The notes below the pieces were generated by a model. That model was not told the DNA's origin. It saw nothing but the letters and a program-made list of their open reading frames with translations, and made no database searches. A program made the position numbers and the translations under genes. A DNA stretch of 64,000 nucleotides from Sandaracinus amylolyticus (GTDB taxonomy: Bacteria > Myxococcota_A > Polyangia > Polyangiales > Sandaracinaceae): NCBI RefSeq assembly GCF_021631985.1, contig NZ_CP070225.1:10416001-10480000 (forward strand), in the 5' to 3' direction. This document shows positions 9,268 to 18,669 of this stretch, one piece after another. How positions within the stretch are numbered: the first letter of the stretch is position 1; each line of letters opens with the position of its first letter.

Positions 9268-9311
9268 GCGCGTGAATCGACGTTCACGCGCTGGGGGTCC
9301 GCGTTCACGCG
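9268..9311. promoter_or_regulatory. Operator-like inverted and direct repeats in a divergent gap
   Basis: GCGCGTGAA (9268-9276) and TTCACGCGC (9283-9291) form a perfect 9-bp inverted repeat around a 6-nt spacer. The decamer CGTTCACGCG then occurs twice, at 9281-9290 and 9302-9311, exactly 21 bp apart, which is two helical turns and so the same DNA face. The site lies in the 115-bp gap between the divergent genes starting at 9203 and 9319. This is the arrangement of a cooperative repressor or activator site; the regulator is unknown. Confidence 0.5.
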
Positions 9312-9318
9312 TGCGAGG

Positions 9319-9746
9319 ATGACCGAGATGCGAATGGCTTCGTTCTGCTCGATCGCCCTGGTGCTCACGGCCTGCGGCTCGAGCGCCGGGTCGGGGGTGT
9401 TCCGCGCGGGAGCCCTCTCGCCCACGTGTGGTCCCGCCGGGGGCTCGGCGGTCCGCCTCGTGCTCGCGGACGGCGAGGTCACGTGCGAGACGCCGGAGCC
9501 CGCGACGCACATCACGATCTGGGCATCGGGACCACGCTCGACGAGGTCGAGATGGAGCGCGCATACGGCGCGGAGCGCTGCGTCGGAGGCGCGTGCACCA
9601 GCATCGTCGGCGGCACGCTGCAGACGCTGCGCACCGAGGAGGATCGCGCCGAGGTGCGGTGGTCGCTCGATCTCGCCGACGGAGCGCACGACGAAGGCAC
9701 CGCGTGGGTCCGCGTCTGCGCCGCGCTCGCGCACCCGTGCCGCTGA
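9319..9746 (+). pseudogene. Frameshifted first copy of a three-copy lipoprotein family
   Basis: The first half encodes a signal peptide with a lipobox (VLTAC), then GVFRAGALSPTCGPAGG and VRLVLADGEVTCETP, in the frame of the ATG at 9319 (or 9328). The second half, with the family's conserved MERAYGAERC, SIVGGTLQTL and AEVRWSLDLADG, is in another frame and ends at 9746. The switch falls about 9528-9545; compared with the intact copy at 9793 this stretch is 7 nt shorter, a net -1 shift. The first frame has no stop and runs straight into the next copy (to 10239), so an automatic caller may report one fused 370-aa protein. It is a true pseudogene or an assembly error. Confidence 0.8.
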
Positions 9747-9757
9747 GACCGCGGACT

Positions 9758-9785
9758 TTGCGGCGATGGGCGGGGCGCGTAGTCT
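9758..9785 (+). promoter_or_regulatory. Promoter TTGCGG-16-TAGTCT for the second lipoprotein copy
   Basis: TTGCGG (9758-9763) and TAGTCT (9780-9785) are separated by 16 bp, and the ATG of the next gene is only 7 nt after the -10 box, so the transcript should be leaderless or nearly so. The decamer TTTGCGGCGA containing this -35 recurs exactly at the glmU promoter (58710-58719), with the same 16-bp spacing. Confidence 0.55.
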
Positions 9786-9792
9786 GATCGTC

Positions 9793-10239
9793 ATGCGATT
9801 GACTTCGATCCTCCCACTCGCTTCCATCTCGTTGATCGCGCTCGCCGGATGCGGCTCGAGCGCGGAGCCCAGCGTGTTCGACGACGGACTGCTCCGGACG
9901 GCATGTGGTCCGGCCGACGGTCCCGCGGTCGACCTCGTGCTCACGCAGGACGCGCTCGGCTGCGACACGCCGTTCGCCGATCGCCCCGCGACGCGACTCT
10001 CCGTGTACGCGTTCGGCAGCATCGACGAGCTCGAGAGCGTGGAGATGGATCGCGCCTACGCCGCCGAGCGCTGCACCGAGGGCACGTGCGGCGCGGTCGT
10101 CGGCGGCACGCTCGAGACGCTGCGCGTCGAAGGCGATCGCGCCGAGGTGCGGTGGTCGATCGAGCTCGCCGATGGCTCGCTCGACGAGGGCTCGGCGTGG
10201 GTGCGGGTGTGTCGCGACGCGGTCAGCCGGTGCTTGTGA
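9793..10239 (+). CDS. Small lipoprotein, second copy of tandem family
   Basis: A 148-aa lipoprotein (lipobox ALAGC, Cys20) of a family not recognised outside this array. Conserved with its neighbours: a VFDDGLL/GILRH element after the signal peptide, C-x(n)-PADGPAV, a VEMDRAYAAERC segment with CTEGTCG, then VVGGTLETLRVEGDRAEVRWSIELADGS and a closing WVRVC. The four to six conserved cysteines suggest disulfides in the periplasm or on the cell surface. It has its own promoter at 9758-9785 and is coupled to the third copy by a 4-base GTGA overlap. Function unknown. Confidence 0.75.
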   Translation: MRLTSILPLASISLIALAGCGSSAEPSVFDDGLLRTACGPADGPAVDLVLTQDALGCDTPFADRPATRLSVYAFGSIDELESVEMDRAYAAERCTEGTCGAVVGGTLETLRVEGDRAEVRWSIELADGSLDEGSAWVRVCRDAVSRCL

Positions 10240-10667
10240 GGTACGTCGTTCCGGTGCTCGCGTTGATCGCGGGCACCGCGTGCGCCGAGCCCTCGACGTT
10301 CGAGCACGGCATCCTTCGTCACGCGTCGTCGCCGCGCGGCTGCGACTCGGGGGAGTCGGCGACCGAGCTGCTCGTCACCTCCGACGAGATCGCGTGCCCC
10401 ACGGCGCCGTCGCCGCCGACGCGGCTGCACCTGTACTCCGACCGCGCGCTCGACGTCCGCGCTCCGTCGTTCGACATGAGCCGCATGTACGCGGCCGAGC
10501 GATGCATCGACGGCGTCTGCGTCGACGTGGTGGGCGGCACGATCGAGACGAGCGATCTCGAGGGCGACCGCGTCGAGCTGCGGTGGTCGCTGGAGCTCGA
10601 CGACGGAACGCGCGAGGAAGGCAGCGCGTCGATCCGCGTGTGCAACGGATCGACGGGCTGTTTCTGA
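10236..10667 (+). CDS. Small lipoprotein, third copy of tandem family
   Basis: A 143-aa paralogue of the two preceding genes. The GTG at 10236 overlaps the TGA of the second copy (GTGA), which indicates translational coupling and fixes the start. The signal peptide is VRYVVPVLALIAGTAC, with Cys16 as lipidation site. FEHGILRH, MSRMYAAERC, CVDVVGGTIET and DRVELRWSLELDDGT match the family. It is more diverged than copies one and two, so the triplication is not recent throughout. Function unknown. Confidence 0.75.
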   Translation: MRYVVPVLALIAGTACAEPSTFEHGILRHASSPRGCDSGESATELLVTSDEIACPTAPSPPTRLHLYSDRALDVRAPSFDMSRMYAAERCIDGVCVDVVGGTIETSDLEGDRVELRWSLELDDGTREEGSASIRVCNGSTGCF

Positions 10668-10717
10668 TCACTCGGCTCCGCCACGGCGCGGACCCGCCGC
10701 GACCTCCTGCGGACTGA

Positions 10718-11959
10718 TCAGCTCGCGCCGCCGACCTTCGTGATCACCTCGCGGACCTCGGCGTCCGTCAGCAGGTGATTGCTCTCCTTCGCGCGGGCGA
10801 GGATCGCCTTCACCAGGCCCTCGCTCGGCGTGAAGCCGCGCTTCTTGAGCCAGAAGTTCACGTTGCTCGCGCCGCTCATCGGGCCGATGCCGATCTCCTG
10901 CTCGCGGCCGAACATCCACGCGGGCACGCCCGAGTACACGCGGTCCGCGAGATCCTGATCGCCCTTCTCGAGCGCCTTGATGATCGCCGCCGCGTGCACG
11001 CCGGTGCCGGTGCGGAACGCGTCCTCGCCGACCACCGGGTAGTTGATCGGGATCGGGAAGTGGAGCGCCTTGCTGACCTTGTCGCAGAGCTCGCCGAGCT
11101 TCGTGACGTCGCGATCCCCGAGCTCGCCGATCAGCTTCAGGTTCACCAGGATCTGATCGAGCGACGCGTTGCCCACCCGCTCGCCGACGCCGAGGATCGC
11201 GCCGTGCACGCGATCGGCGCCGTACTCGAGCGCGTAGATCGAGTTCGTCACGCCGAGGCCGCGATCGTTGTGGCCGTGCCAGTCGATCCCGACCTGCGGC
11301 GCGCCCCACGCGCTGAGCAGGCTGCGCGTGAACTGCACGAGGTTGCGCACGCCGTCGGGCGTGACGTGACCGACCGTGTCGCAGAGCGTGAGGCGCGTCG
11401 CGCCCGACTCGATCGCCGCGTGGAACAGCGTGTGGAGCACCTCGGGCTTCGAGCGCGTGGTGTCCTCGGTGACGTAGTTGACCGGCAGGCCTTCCTTCAC
11501 CGCGAACGAGATCGCCTCGACGCTGCGCTTGCGGATGAGCTCGACCGACCAGTCCTCGGCGAGCGCGCGGATCGGCGAAGAGCCGATGAACGTCATCACC
11601 TCGATCGGGATGCCCGCCTTCTGCGCGACCTTCGCCATCGGCTCGATGTCCGCGAGGTGCGTGCGACCTGCGCACGTCGGACGGATCGCCAGCTTGCAGT
11701 CGGCGATCTCGCGGCACAGGCGCAGCACGTCTTCGAACGCGCGCGGGCCCGCGCCGGGCAGACCGACGTCGACCGTGTCGACGCCGACCTGATCGAGCAG
11801 GTGGAGGATCTCGAGCTTCTCGTCGATGCTCGGATCGACGACGGACGGATTCTGCAATCCGTCGCGCAGCGTCTCGTCGTGGAGCTCGAAGCGCTTCTTC
11901 AGCACGACGGGCTGACGTCGCTCGGCGAAGTTCCAGTCGTAGATGAGCTGCGTGTCCAC
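10718..11959 (-). CDS. 2-Isopropylmalate/homocitrate synthase-type DRE-TIM enzyme
   Basis: A 413-aa acyltransferase of the DRE-TIM metallolyase superfamily, which condenses an acyl-CoA with a 2-oxo acid. The metal and active-site signature HDETLRDGLQ is at 27-36, YVTEDTTRS about 162-170, and the metal ligands HGHNDRG at 228-234. The region after the barrel (MSGASNVNFWLKKRG) matches the linker/communication region of LeuA-type enzymes. The full LeuA regulatory domain is missing (413 versus over 500 aa), so feedback control by leucine is unlikely and homocitrate-synthase or citramalate-type chemistry is possible. The start is a GTG with a good GGGAGGTGGA ribosome site. Confidence 0.8.
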   Translation of the reverse strand: MDTQLIYDWNFAERRQPVVLKKRFELHDETLRDGLQNPSVVDPSIDEKLEILHLLDQVGVDTVDVGLPGAGPRAFEDVLRLCREIADCKLAIRPTCAGRTHLADIEPMAKVAQKAGIPIEVMTFIGSSPIRALAEDWSVELIRKRSVEAISFAVKEGLPVNYVTEDTTRSKPEVLHTLFHAAIESGATRLTLCDTVGHVTPDGVRNLVQFTRSLLSAWGAPQVGIDWHGHNDRGLGVTNSIYALEYGADRVHGAILGVGERVGNASLDQILVNLKLIGELGDRDVTKLGELCDKVSKALHFPIPINYPVVGEDAFRTGTGVHAAAIIKALEKGDQDLADRVYSGVPAWMFGREQEIGIGPMSGASNVNFWLKKRGFTPSEGLVKAILARAKESNHLLTDAEVREVITKVGGAS

Positions 11960-12042
11960 GGCTCCACCTCCCTCGATCAGTCTGCCACGAGAAGTCAGGA
12001 GATCTCCTCCGCGCCGCGCGTAGGAAACCGGAGAATTTCCCG

Positions 12043-12118
12043 CTAAGGAGAGCAGGAGGGGCAGGAGGGAGGAGAGAGACTCACGACGCTCGCTCTCCTG
12101 CTTTCCTGCTCTCCTTAG
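12043..12118 (-). terminator. Long imperfect hairpin after the thiolase gene
   Basis: CTAAGGAGAGCAGGA (12043-12057) pairs perfectly with TCCTGCTCTCCTTAG (12104-12118), and after a short mismatch the inner GCAGGAG and CTCCTGC continue the stem. It lies 31 nt downstream of the thiolase stop and before the LeuA-type gene on the same strand. There is no T-tract, so it may work with Rho or protect the mRNA 3' end. Confidence 0.6.
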
Positions 12119-12149
12119 AGGATCTCTCCTCAGCGGGTCGGATGTCTGA

Positions 12150-13346
<1,197 letters not shown>

Positions 13347-13356
13347 CGATCTCTCC

Positions 13357-14214
13357 TCAAACGATTTCCGCGAACGCGTTGGTGAACACCGGCTCTTCCG
13401 GGTGCTCCTTCGTGCCCGCGACGACGAGCACGCGGCCGTCCTCGCGCCATCCGCGCGTGATGATCGTGTCGCCCGGCCAGACCGGCTTGCTGAAGCGCCC
13501 GCTGAACGCGCGCAGGCGCGACGGGTCGTTGCCGCACTCGTTGGCGAGGATCGCGCGGCCGATGAAGCCGTAGGTGCAGAGGCCGTGGAGGATCGGCTTG
13601 CCCTCGGTGACCTTCGCGGCCTTCTCCGCGGCCTTCGGATCGGCGTGCAGCGGGTTGTGATCCCCGCTGAGGCGATAGAGCAGCGCCTGCTCGGGCGAGG
13701 TCGTCTCCTCGACGACCCAGTCGGGCTCGCGCTCCGGCGCGCGGATGCGGACGCTCTTCGGCGGCGGCTCACCGCCGTACCCGCCGTCGAGCAGGTACAT
13801 GATCGTCCACTCGGTCTCGCACACGAGCGCGCCGGTCTCGTCGGTCGTCTTCGTCGCGAAGATCACCTGCGCCATGCGCTTGAGGTCGCCGACGTTCGCG
13901 ACGCGACCGACCGTGGTGAGCGTTCCTGCTGCCGGGAAGGGCTTGTGTAGACGAATCGTCTGTCCGCCGTGCACCACACCCGAGAAATCACCACCGACGA
14001 CGTCGAAGAGCGCCTTGCACGCCTCGAACGTCGGGATCACCGCGTACGTCGGGAAGACGCGCATCGCGGGCTCGCTGTGCTCGTAGAGGAACGCGAGGTC
14101 GCTCTGCTTCGCACCGATCCCGAGCGCGTAGAGCGCGACGTCCTGCCAGCGATAGGTGAGATGGAGCGGCTCGCTCTCGGCCCCGATCGCAGCGGGATTC
14201 AAAGGCTTGGGCAT
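13357..14214 (-). CDS. Double hot-dog MaoC-like (R)-enoyl-CoA hydratase
   Basis: A 285-aa protein built of two hot-dog halves, like the hydratase-2 part of peroxisomal multifunctional enzyme 2. The C-terminal half carries the hydratase-2 motif YRLSGDHNPLHADP (about 179-192), with Asp and His as catalytic pair, while the N-terminal half is degenerate and probably binds the acyl chain. It would hydrate trans-2-enoyl-CoA to (R)-3-hydroxyacyl-CoA. It is the first gene of the operon with the thiolase, and divergent from the gene at 14267. Confidence 0.9.
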   Translation of the reverse strand: MPKPLNPAAIGAESEPLHLTYRWQDVALYALGIGAKQSDLAFLYEHSEPAMRVFPTYAVIPTFEACKALFDVVGGDFSGVVHGGQTIRLHKPFPAAGTLTTVGRVANVGDLKRMAQVIFATKTTDETGALVCETEWTIMYLLDGGYGGEPPPKSVRIRAPEREPDWVVEETTSPEQALLYRLSGDHNPLHADPKAAEKAAKVTEGKPILHGLCTYGFIGRAILANECGNDPSRLRAFSGRFSKPVWPGDTIITRGWREDGRVLVVAGTKEHPEEPVFTNAFAEIV

Positions 14215-14266
14215 CGCGCTGGCTTAGCGTCGTGCGCGCGAAGCGGTCAACACGGAGGGTGAGCGT

Positions 14267-15034
14267 TTGACCTCGCACGTGAGCCCGCGCACGCTCCCCG
14301 GCGTGAGCCTCCGGACGATCCTCGCCCGCTCGCTCCGCTCCATCGCGGTGCTCGCCGCGTTGGTGATGCTCGTCGCGACGATCTCGGGATGTCCGCGCCG
14401 CCGCAATCCGTGGCTCTTCGACGCGGGCCCGGAGGGCGACGGTGGCGGAGACGACAGTGATCGCGACGGGCTGTGCGACGAGAACGAGCTCTCGCGCGGG
14501 CTGCGCATCGACGATCCCGACACCGACGCCGACGGCTACTCCGACCTCACGGAGGTCTCGCTCGGGCACAACCCGCTCTCGCGCATGTCGCCCAGCGCGG
14601 AGCGCGTGATCTTCCTGCGCGAGACCGCGACCGGCACGGCGCGCGCGACGGTGTCGATCGCGGTCGACGGCGCGGGCGAGACGTTCAGCGGATCGTTCAC
14701 GCCCGCCGCGCAGGTGGTGCCCGACGAGGTCGACGCCGACGTCTACTTCGCGGGCGCGGGACCGGTCGGCGCGGAGCCGATGGGCAACGTGTTCTCGATG
14801 GACGAGTCGACGCAGTCGTTCATCGGCGTGCGCGGGCGGACGCTCCTGACCTACGACGTGCGCTTCCAGTTCTCGGGCGAGGCGCGCGACTGCATGCGGG
14901 CCTATCCGTTCCAGTACACCGTGAAGCGCGAGGACGGGCTCCTGATCGCGAACGAGCGCTACACGCTCGTCGTGGTGCCCGGGAGCGGACGGCTCGAAGA
15001 CGAAGTCTGGTGCCCGTTCGCGCCCTGTCTGTGA
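14267..15034 (+). CDS. Secreted lipoprotein with thrombospondin type 3-like calcium repeats
   Basis: A 255-aa exported protein. The TTG at 14267 has GGAGGG about 8 nt upstream; a GTG at 14279 is an alternative. A hydrophobic signal (SIAVLAALVMLVATISGC) ends in a lipobox Cys. The next part, DSDRDGLCDENEL and DTDADGYSDLTE, is the Asp-rich calcium-binding pattern of thrombospondin type 3 repeats. The remaining 150 residues are beta-rich, with three Cys, and are not recognised. Likely a surface or periplasmic calcium-stabilised protein. Confidence 0.75.
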   Translation: MTSHVSPRTLPGVSLRTILARSLRSIAVLAALVMLVATISGCPRRRNPWLFDAGPEGDGGGDDSDRDGLCDENELSRGLRIDDPDTDADGYSDLTEVSLGHNPLSRMSPSAERVIFLRETATGTARATVSIAVDGAGETFSGSFTPAAQVVPDEVDADVYFAGAGPVGAEPMGNVFSMDESTQSFIGVRGRTLLTYDVRFQFSGEARDCMRAYPFQYTVKREDGLLIANERYTLVVVPGSGRLEDEVWCPFAPCL

Positions 15035-15082
15035 GCGTCGATCGACCTCAGCGTTCGTACGTCGACGAACGCGAGGTGAGCC

Positions 15083-15739
15083 ATGTGCTACCTGTACTTG
15101 CTCGCGGTCCCCGCGCTGGCCCTCGTGATGGGGATCGGCTGGGTCCTCGAGGGGCGTGATCGCTGGGGCGTGTGGCGCGCTCCGGTCGCGGCGGGGCAGG
15201 GCGCGTATCGTGCCGCGAGCGTGACGCGCGAGACCGCGCGTCGTGTGCCGCCGTCGGTGGTGATCGCGGGGCTGCTCGCGCCGGTGTGGGGCGCGATCAC
15301 GATGCTCGTGCTGATGCCGGCGGGCGCGGTGCTCGCGCTCATGCTGCTCGGCTCGGGAGAGCTCCCGTTCGTCTTCGCCGGGATGATCGTCGCGGCGGCC
15401 GCGGTGTCGGGCATCGCGCTCGCGTGCATGCTCTTCCGGGTCGGCAGCGCGCTCGCTCAGCGGGCGCCGGACGCGCCGATCACCGCGCGCGAGACCGCGA
15501 TCTACGGCGCGTGCCACCACGCGCTGATCTGGGTGCTCTTCCCGCTTCCGCTGCTCGCGGGTGGGCCGCCCGATCTCGCGTGGCGCGACGCGACGCTGGC
15601 GCTCGCGGTGCCGTGCGGCGTCGGTCTCGTCGTCGCGCTCGTGGTGCTCGTCGCGGGGCGTCGCGTCGCGGCGCTCGACGCCGAAGATCACGCGAGGATC
15701 TCGACCTCGTCGCCGATCGAGATCTCGATCGACTCGTGA
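15083..15739 (+). CDS. Polytopic membrane protein of unknown function
   Basis: A 218-aa membrane protein with a probable helix at the very N-terminus (YLLAVPALALVMGIGWVL), two in the middle (about 60-115) and two in the last third. No family motif is recognised. The ATG is preceded by GAGGTG at a good distance. Its last 52 bases overlap the end of the convergent MOSC gene, an unusually long tail-to-tail overlap, so the soluble C-terminal residues are constrained by both genes. Confidence 0.65.
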   Translation: MCYLYLLAVPALALVMGIGWVLEGRDRWGVWRAPVAAGQGAYRAASVTRETARRVPPSVVIAGLLAPVWGAITMLVLMPAGAVLALMLLGSGELPFVFAGMIVAAAAVSGIALACMLFRVGSALAQRAPDAPITARETAIYGACHHALIWVLFPLPLLAGGPPDLAWRDATLALAVPCGVGLVVALVVLVAGRRVAALDAEDHARISTSSPIEISIDS

Positions 15740-16491
15740 TCGTCGAGCTCGGGGATCAGGTTCACGCCGAAGAGCACCTTGCCGTCCGCGGTGCGACGGA
15801 ACTTCGCGAGCGTACGCAGCGGCTCCTTGCCGGCGATCGCGGTCGCGGGATCGATCGTCGTGATCACGCAGCGATCGCAGGGCTTCGGTGCGCGGAACAC
15901 GATGCGACCGATGCGCAGGCGCGACCAGCCGTCCTCGGCCCACGCGGGCGCGCCCTCGATCACGACGTTGGGTCGGAAGCGCCGCATCTCGAGCGACGTG
16001 CCCGCGCGCGCCTCGAGGTCCGCGAGCGACTCGCGCGTCGCGAGCAGCAGCGGATAGCCGTCGGCGAACGAGACGACGTCACCGGGGTGCGCGTACTTCT
16101 CGTTGACGGCGCGGCGCACGTCGTCGGGCATGTACACGACGCGCACGGTGCGGCCGAGGTGCGCCGACATCCACGCGCTCGCGTCGGCGTGCGCGATCGC
16201 CTCGACGGTGCTGCGCCACACCGTGACCGTCGCACGCGCGCCCACGTCGAGGCGTGTGGGGATCTCGATCGGGCTCGCGTCCGGTGCGCCGAGCCGCAGC
16301 CGATCGTCCTCCAGCGCCACGTCGACGAGCGCGAGCCGCGCCTCCTCGCGCTGGGTGACGAAGCGACCCTCGGGGTCGACGATCATCCACCGGCGATCGT
16401 GCGCGATGCCGCGCCGCTCGACGTGCGCGCGCGAGACCTCGATGCCGCGGCACGACTTGATGGGGAAGCGGGTGATGCCGGAGAGCTTCAC
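15688..16491 (-). CDS. MOSC domain protein
   Basis: A 267-aa protein with the MOSC N-terminal beta-barrel (ITRFPIKSCRGIEV, RRWMIVDPEG) and the MOSC core. The core shows RFRPNVVIEG and KPCDRCVITTIDPATA, which includes the conserved Cys expected to bind molybdopterin sulfur or substrate. Family members are molybdenum cofactor sulfurases or amidoxime/hydroxylamine reductases (mARC, YcbX). The GTG at 16491 overlaps the stop of the upstream phosphatase gene (GTGA), so it is translationally coupled to a signalling gene, which is an odd pairing. Confidence 0.88.
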   Translation of the reverse strand: MKLSGITRFPIKSCRGIEVSRAHVERRGIAHDRRWMIVDPEGRFVTQREEARLALVDVALEDDRLRLGAPDASPIEIPTRLDVGARATVTVWRSTVEAIAHADASAWMSAHLGRTVRVVYMPDDVRRAVNEKYAHPGDVVSFADGYPLLLATRESLADLEARAGTSLEMRRFRPNVVIEGAPAWAEDGWSRLRIGRIVFRAPKPCDRCVITTIDPATAIAGKEPLRTLAKFRRTADGKVLFGVNLIPELDDHESIEISIGDEVEILA

Positions 16492-17801
16492 GTCTGGCCC
16501 GAGCCACCACCCGCCGGATGATTGAACGGCGACGGGTAGAGGCCGAAGCGCAGTGTGGACTTCACCGGCATCCCGAGCACTTGCTCGTGATAGAGGTAGA
16601 AGTCGTCGAGCCGCAGGCTGAGCGTCTGCGCGAGCTTCCACAGGAACTTCCCGGCGAGCACCGGGTCCTGCTGGAGCAGGCCGTAGAACTGGTGGCGATC
16701 GAGCGCGAGCAGGCGCGTCTCCGCGGTGGTGCGCACGGTCGCGGAGCGGGGGCGCTGGCTGAGCAGCGCCATCTCGCCGAAGTGGCTGCCGGGACCGAGC
16801 TCCGCGAGGCGCACGTTGTTGCGCACGACCTCGACCGCGCCGTCGAGCAGCAGGAAGAGCGTCTCGCTCGCCTCGCCCTCGCCGATCACGATCTCGCCCT
16901 TGCCGAGCTCGACCCAGCGACACGCGTTCGAGACGCGCACCAGCTCGGGCATCGTGAGCTCCACGAAGAGATCGACGTGCTGCAGCGTCTCGAACGTCTG
17001 GTTGACGATCGTGGTGCGCTGGGTGTCCGCCTCGCTGCTCGCGCCGTGCGAGCTCGCGCGGAGGACCACCGCCGTGATGTTGTCGCTGCCGCCGCGCTGG
17101 TTCGCGAGATCGATCAGCCGGCGCGACACCGCGTCGAGATCGGCGGTCGAGAGCAGCGCGGGGAGCTCCTGGCCCTCGCCGAGATAGCCGTGGAGGCCGT
17201 CGCTGCAGAGCAGCAGCGTGTCGTCGACGATCAGGTCGAACACGAGCGTGTCGACGATCACGCGCTCGAGCGGGCCGACCGCGCGGGTGACGATGTTGTG
17301 GTGCTCGCTCTGCTTCGCCTGCTCGGGCGTGAGCATCCCGCAGCGCAGCGCTTCCTGGATGAAGGTGTGATCCTCGCTGAGCTGATAGAGGCGCGCCTGG
17401 CGCACGAGGTAGAGCCTCGAGTCGCCGACGTGCGCCATCACGCCCTTGCCGCCGCGGACGAGCAGGGCGACGCAGGTCGTGCCCATGCCCTTCTTGCCGC
17501 GGTCGTTCTTGCCCATCTCGTAGATGGTGCGCGACGCGGTCTCGACGGCCTCGCGCATGATCACGGCCGCGCTCTCGATCGGCTGCTCGCCGCGATCGAT
17601 CGCGCGCAGCACGTCCATTCGATCGCGGACGTAGGCCTGCACCGTGGACGCCGCGGTGCGCGAGGCGATCTCGCCCGCAGCGTGGCCTCCCATCCCGTCG
17701 CAGACGATGTAGAGGCCGAGCGACGGATCGACGAGACCGAAGTCTTCGTTGAGGGTGCGCTCGCGGCCGACGTCCGTGGCGGAGGCGACGTGGATCTGCA
17801 T
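16488..17801 (-). CDS. PP2C Ser/Thr phosphatase fused to a cyclic-nucleotide-binding domain
   Basis: A 437-aa two-domain protein. Residues 1-250 are a PP2C/PPM phosphatase: ATDVGRERTLNED, the metal-binding CDGMGGHAAGE (34-44), GTTCVALLV, AHVGDSRLYL and GGSDNITAVVL. Residues about 270-400 are a CAP/cNMP-type domain (VELGKGEIVIGEGEASETLF, GPGSHFGEMALLSQRPRSATV) with the phosphate-binding-cassette-like FGEMALL..RSATV. The phosphatase should reverse Hanks-type kinases such as those in this window, possibly tuned by a cyclic nucleotide. It is upstream of and coupled to the MOSC gene, and divergent from 17899. Confidence 0.92.
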   Translation of the reverse strand: MQIHVASATDVGRERTLNEDFGLVDPSLGLYIVCDGMGGHAAGEIASRTAASTVQAYVRDRMDVLRAIDRGEQPIESAAVIMREAVETASRTIYEMGKNDRGKKGMGTTCVALLVRGGKGVMAHVGDSRLYLVRQARLYQLSEDHTFIQEALRCGMLTPEQAKQSEHHNIVTRAVGPLERVIVDTLVFDLIVDDTLLLCSDGLHGYLGEGQELPALLSTADLDAVSRRLIDLANQRGGSDNITAVVLRASSHGASSEADTQRTTIVNQTFETLQHVDLFVELTMPELVRVSNACRWVELGKGEIVIGEGEASETLFLLLDGAVEVVRNNVRLAELGPGSHFGEMALLSQRPRSATVRTTAETRLLALDRHQFYGLLQQDPVLAGKFLWKLAQTLSLRLDDFYLYHEQVLGMPVKSTLRFGLYPSPFNHPAGGGSGQT

Positions 17802-17898
17802 GTTCGGAGGACCGAGTCTGCCCGAACGGCGGGTGTCTCGGGAAGCGCACCGCCGTGTCGGATGGCTCGCGCGAACATCTTGCGGTGTTTCGGTGTGA

Positions 17899-18627
17899 GT
17901 GGAACGATGCCGTGTCGTGAGCGGAAGTCGCCGCCCCCCGCCCGCCAACGACCCCGCCGATCCGTTGCGACGCGCGGTCCGTGAAGCGATTTCCGCGTAC
18001 GCCACCGACGAGGTGGCGGAGAGCGCGCTCCAGGTCGCGCTCGAGCGCGCGTCGCTCACCGGCGTGCCGCGATCGCCGCGCGCGCTGCAGCGCTTCGTCG
18101 AGCTGTGGCTGCGCTCCGAGATCGTCGCGCGGCTCGGTGAAGAAGCGGCGGACGGCGTGGGCGAGCGGCTCGCGCGCGTCATCGCGGCGATCGACTGGCG
18201 CGACGGTGGCGCGCCGACCGCGAACGGCGCGACGTGGTCGCCCGACGAGGGAGGCGCCAAGCGCCCGCGGGTCGTCGTGATCTCGAGCGACGCGCGCCTC
18301 GCCGCGGGGATCCGGCTCGAGCTCGCGGGGCGCGCGACCGTGGTGGGGCACGTCGAGCTCGGCGAGGCGATCCGCGCCGGGGCGCTCGAGGCCGCACCGT
18401 GCGCGCTGGTGCTCGACGGGCGCAGCGCGGACGCGATCGCGAAGGACACGCCGCGCGCAGAAGGCGCCTCGATCGTGGCGGCGCTCGCGTGGGGCACGAA
18501 GGACGATCTCGTGCAGCGCGCGCGCGACGTGCTCGGCCGCGACGTGCCGGTGGTGCGCTGCGGCGAAGAGGTCACGGTCGAGGAGCTCGCGCTCCTGCTC
18601 GGCGCCCGGCTGGGTCTGCGCGGCTGA
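17899..18627 (+). CDS. Unknown protein with receiver-like C-terminal half
   Basis: A 242-aa cytoplasmic protein that I do not recognise. The N-terminal half is helical. The C-terminal half starts with RPRVVVISSDARLAAGIRLEL and continues ALVLDGR, resembling the first strands of a response-regulator receiver fold, but the usual phospho-acceptor pattern is not clear. The GTG at 17899 or the one at 17917 could be the start. It is divergent from the PP2C gene, so a link to phosphorylation signalling is possible but unproven. Confidence 0.6.
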   Translation: MERCRVVSGSRRPPPANDPADPLRRAVREAISAYATDEVAESALQVALERASLTGVPRSPRALQRFVELWLRSEIVARLGEEAADGVGERLARVIAAIDWRDGGAPTANGATWSPDEGGAKRPRVVVISSDARLAAGIRLELAGRATVVGHVELGEAIRAGALEAAPCALVLDGRSADAIAKDTPRAEGASIVAALAWGTKDDLVQRARDVLGRDVPVVRCGEEVTVEELALLLGARLGLRG

Positions 18628-18669
18628 CGCAGCGGGCCGGCACGCCGCATGGCATGCTGAGCGTCAGCG

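Noticed and set aside
9109-10239. A single fused 370-aa lipoprotein across copies one and two
   Set aside because: The middle 80 residues are out of the family's frame, and both a promoter and a complete signal peptide precede copy two at 9793. The fusion is a by-product of the frameshift.
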